DNA from: Boseongicola sp. H5
Lineage (GTDB): Bacteria > Pseudomonadota > Alphaproteobacteria > Rhodobacterales > Rhodobacteraceae
Assembly: GCA_020622165.1 (NCBI GenBank)
Contig: JACNMN010000001.1
Location: forward strand, 682,001 to 746,000
Direction: 5' to 3'
Length of the DNA stretch: 64,000 bases
Part shown: piece after piece, positions 63,505-64,000 of the stretch
Layout: every line of letters starts with the position of its first letter
Numbering within the stretch: the stretch's first letter is position 1
The notes under the pieces: model-generated
The model's database searches: none
The model's input: only the letters and a program-made list of their open reading frames with translations
What the model was told of the DNA's origin: nothing
Made by a program: the position numbers and the translations under genes

Positions 63505-64000
63505 ATGCGCTTTATCCTGATCCTCTGGCTCTGCCTTGTGCTGCCTTTCGCCGGTTTCGCACAGGAGACCGGCCAACAGCCCGATGGGACGATCTCGGTC
63601 GAAAACGACGCCCGGCAGGATGCCGCCATCGCGCTGCGCATCCGCGATATCCTGCGCCAGCTTGACGGATACGAGCAGGTCAGCGTTTCGGTCGCCGACG
63701 GTATCGTCACCTTGCGCGGCACCGCGTTGGAGGCGACCCAGATCGAAGCCCTGAACGGGCTGGTCGGCCGGGTCGAAGGTGTCGTGGCGATCGAAAACGA
63801 GGTGACGGAAACCACCGATGTGGTCGAGCGTCTGAACCCCGCCATCGACCGCATTCGCGCGCGCTTCGAACAGTTCATCGCGTTCCTGCCGCTGATCCTC
63901 GTGGCCGCAACGGCCGGCATCATGATCTTTCTTCTGGGGCTGTTCATCGCCCGAATGAAACGGCCCTGGGACAGCATCGCGCCAAACGCGTTCATCGCCG
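63505..64000 (+). CDS. BON-domain membrane protein, likely mechanosensitive channel, 5' part
   Basis: The first 165 residues before the window edge. A Sec signal peptide (1-19, ILILWLCLVLPFAGFAQ) precedes a BON-type alpha/beta domain (about 30-105: DAAIALRIRDILRQLDGYEQ, VSVADGIVTLRGTALEATQI, GVVAIENEVTETT). A TM helix (about 127-149, AFLPLILVAATAGIMIFLLG) and a KRPWDSIAPN segment follow, typical of MscS-type channels. The pore lies outside the window, so the channel call is provisional. Confidence 0.75.
   Translation, partial: MRFILILWLCLVLPFAGFAQETGQQPDGTISVENDARQDAAIALRIRDILRQLDGYEQVSVSVADGIVTLRGTALEATQIEALNGLVGRVEGVVAIENEVTETTDVVERLNPAIDRIRARFEQFIAFLPLILVAATAGIMIFLLGLFIARMKRPWDSIAPNAFIA

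Overview
The window is high-GC bacterial chromosome, densely packed with short overlaps and runs of same-strand genes. Its content points to an alphaproteobacterium of the Rhodobacterales (Rhodobacteraceae/Roseobacteraceae type). Markers include an Nfu protein with both domains, the TIGR02186 membrane protein beside a TSUP exporter, an FeS-BCP photolyase paired with an SDR, a glycine riboswitch ahead of gcvT-gcvH-gcvP, and a short GluRS. No tRNA, rRNA, CRISPR array, insertion sequence, integrase or phage gene was seen. It looks like core chromosome with small accessory insertions.

Layout. 1-2.7 kb: VOC protein tail, a small leader-like ORF with an SD-sequestering hairpin before a class IV aminotransferase, universal stress protein, Nfu scaffold. 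2.8-3.9 kb: tsaB-rimI. 4.1-9.1 kb: BMP-family nucleoside-type ABC importer (binding protein, terminator, double ATPase, two permeases) with a LysE-family gene remnant between the permeases. 9.4-14.0 kb: TSUP exporter operon, then an SDR/RecD-like helicase pair and a small protein on the minus strand. 14.4-15.7 kb: class III aminotransferase. 15.8-19.7 kb: a five-gene operon of two zinc-ribbon DUF4178 proteins, a 56-aa membrane protein, a DUF350 protein and a membrane-bound spermidine synthase-like enzyme. This is the most interesting poorly understood system in the window. 19.7-21.3 kb: MhqD-like/MhqO-like pair. 21.6-24.1 kb: two-module glycosyltransferase. 24.4-26.4 kb: cold-shock gene and small secreted or membrane proteins.

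26.5-31.3 kb: glycine cleavage genes under a tandem glycine riboswitch. 31.3-38.7 kb: accessory stretch with GGCT, MATE, a visibly lower-GC MFS/LysE island, DUF2267, a flavin-split-barrel protein, and an amine oxidase broken by one in-frame TGA. 39-45.8 kb: gltX, a small metallopeptidase, a PAS protein with a decayed histidine-kinase core, a Tat-type MBL hydrolase, DUF1801, photolyase and SDR. 46-47.6 kb: leuA behind a leucine-rich leader peptide. 47.8-53.5 kb: the rod-shape operon mreB-mreC-mreD-mrdA-rodA, followed by a hydroxyacid reductase.

54.5-57.3 kb: SseB and a uracil-DNA glycosylase-like enzyme facing an ArsR-type repressor with its permease. 57.3-58.6 kb: nhaA. 58.8-63.4 kb: a capsule-export and Kdo operon (KpsT-like ATPase, KpsE-like chain-length protein, kdsA, phosphomannomutase/phosphoglucomutase). 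The window ends inside a BON-domain membrane protein. All function calls are homology judgements made by reading the sequence; no database search was run.
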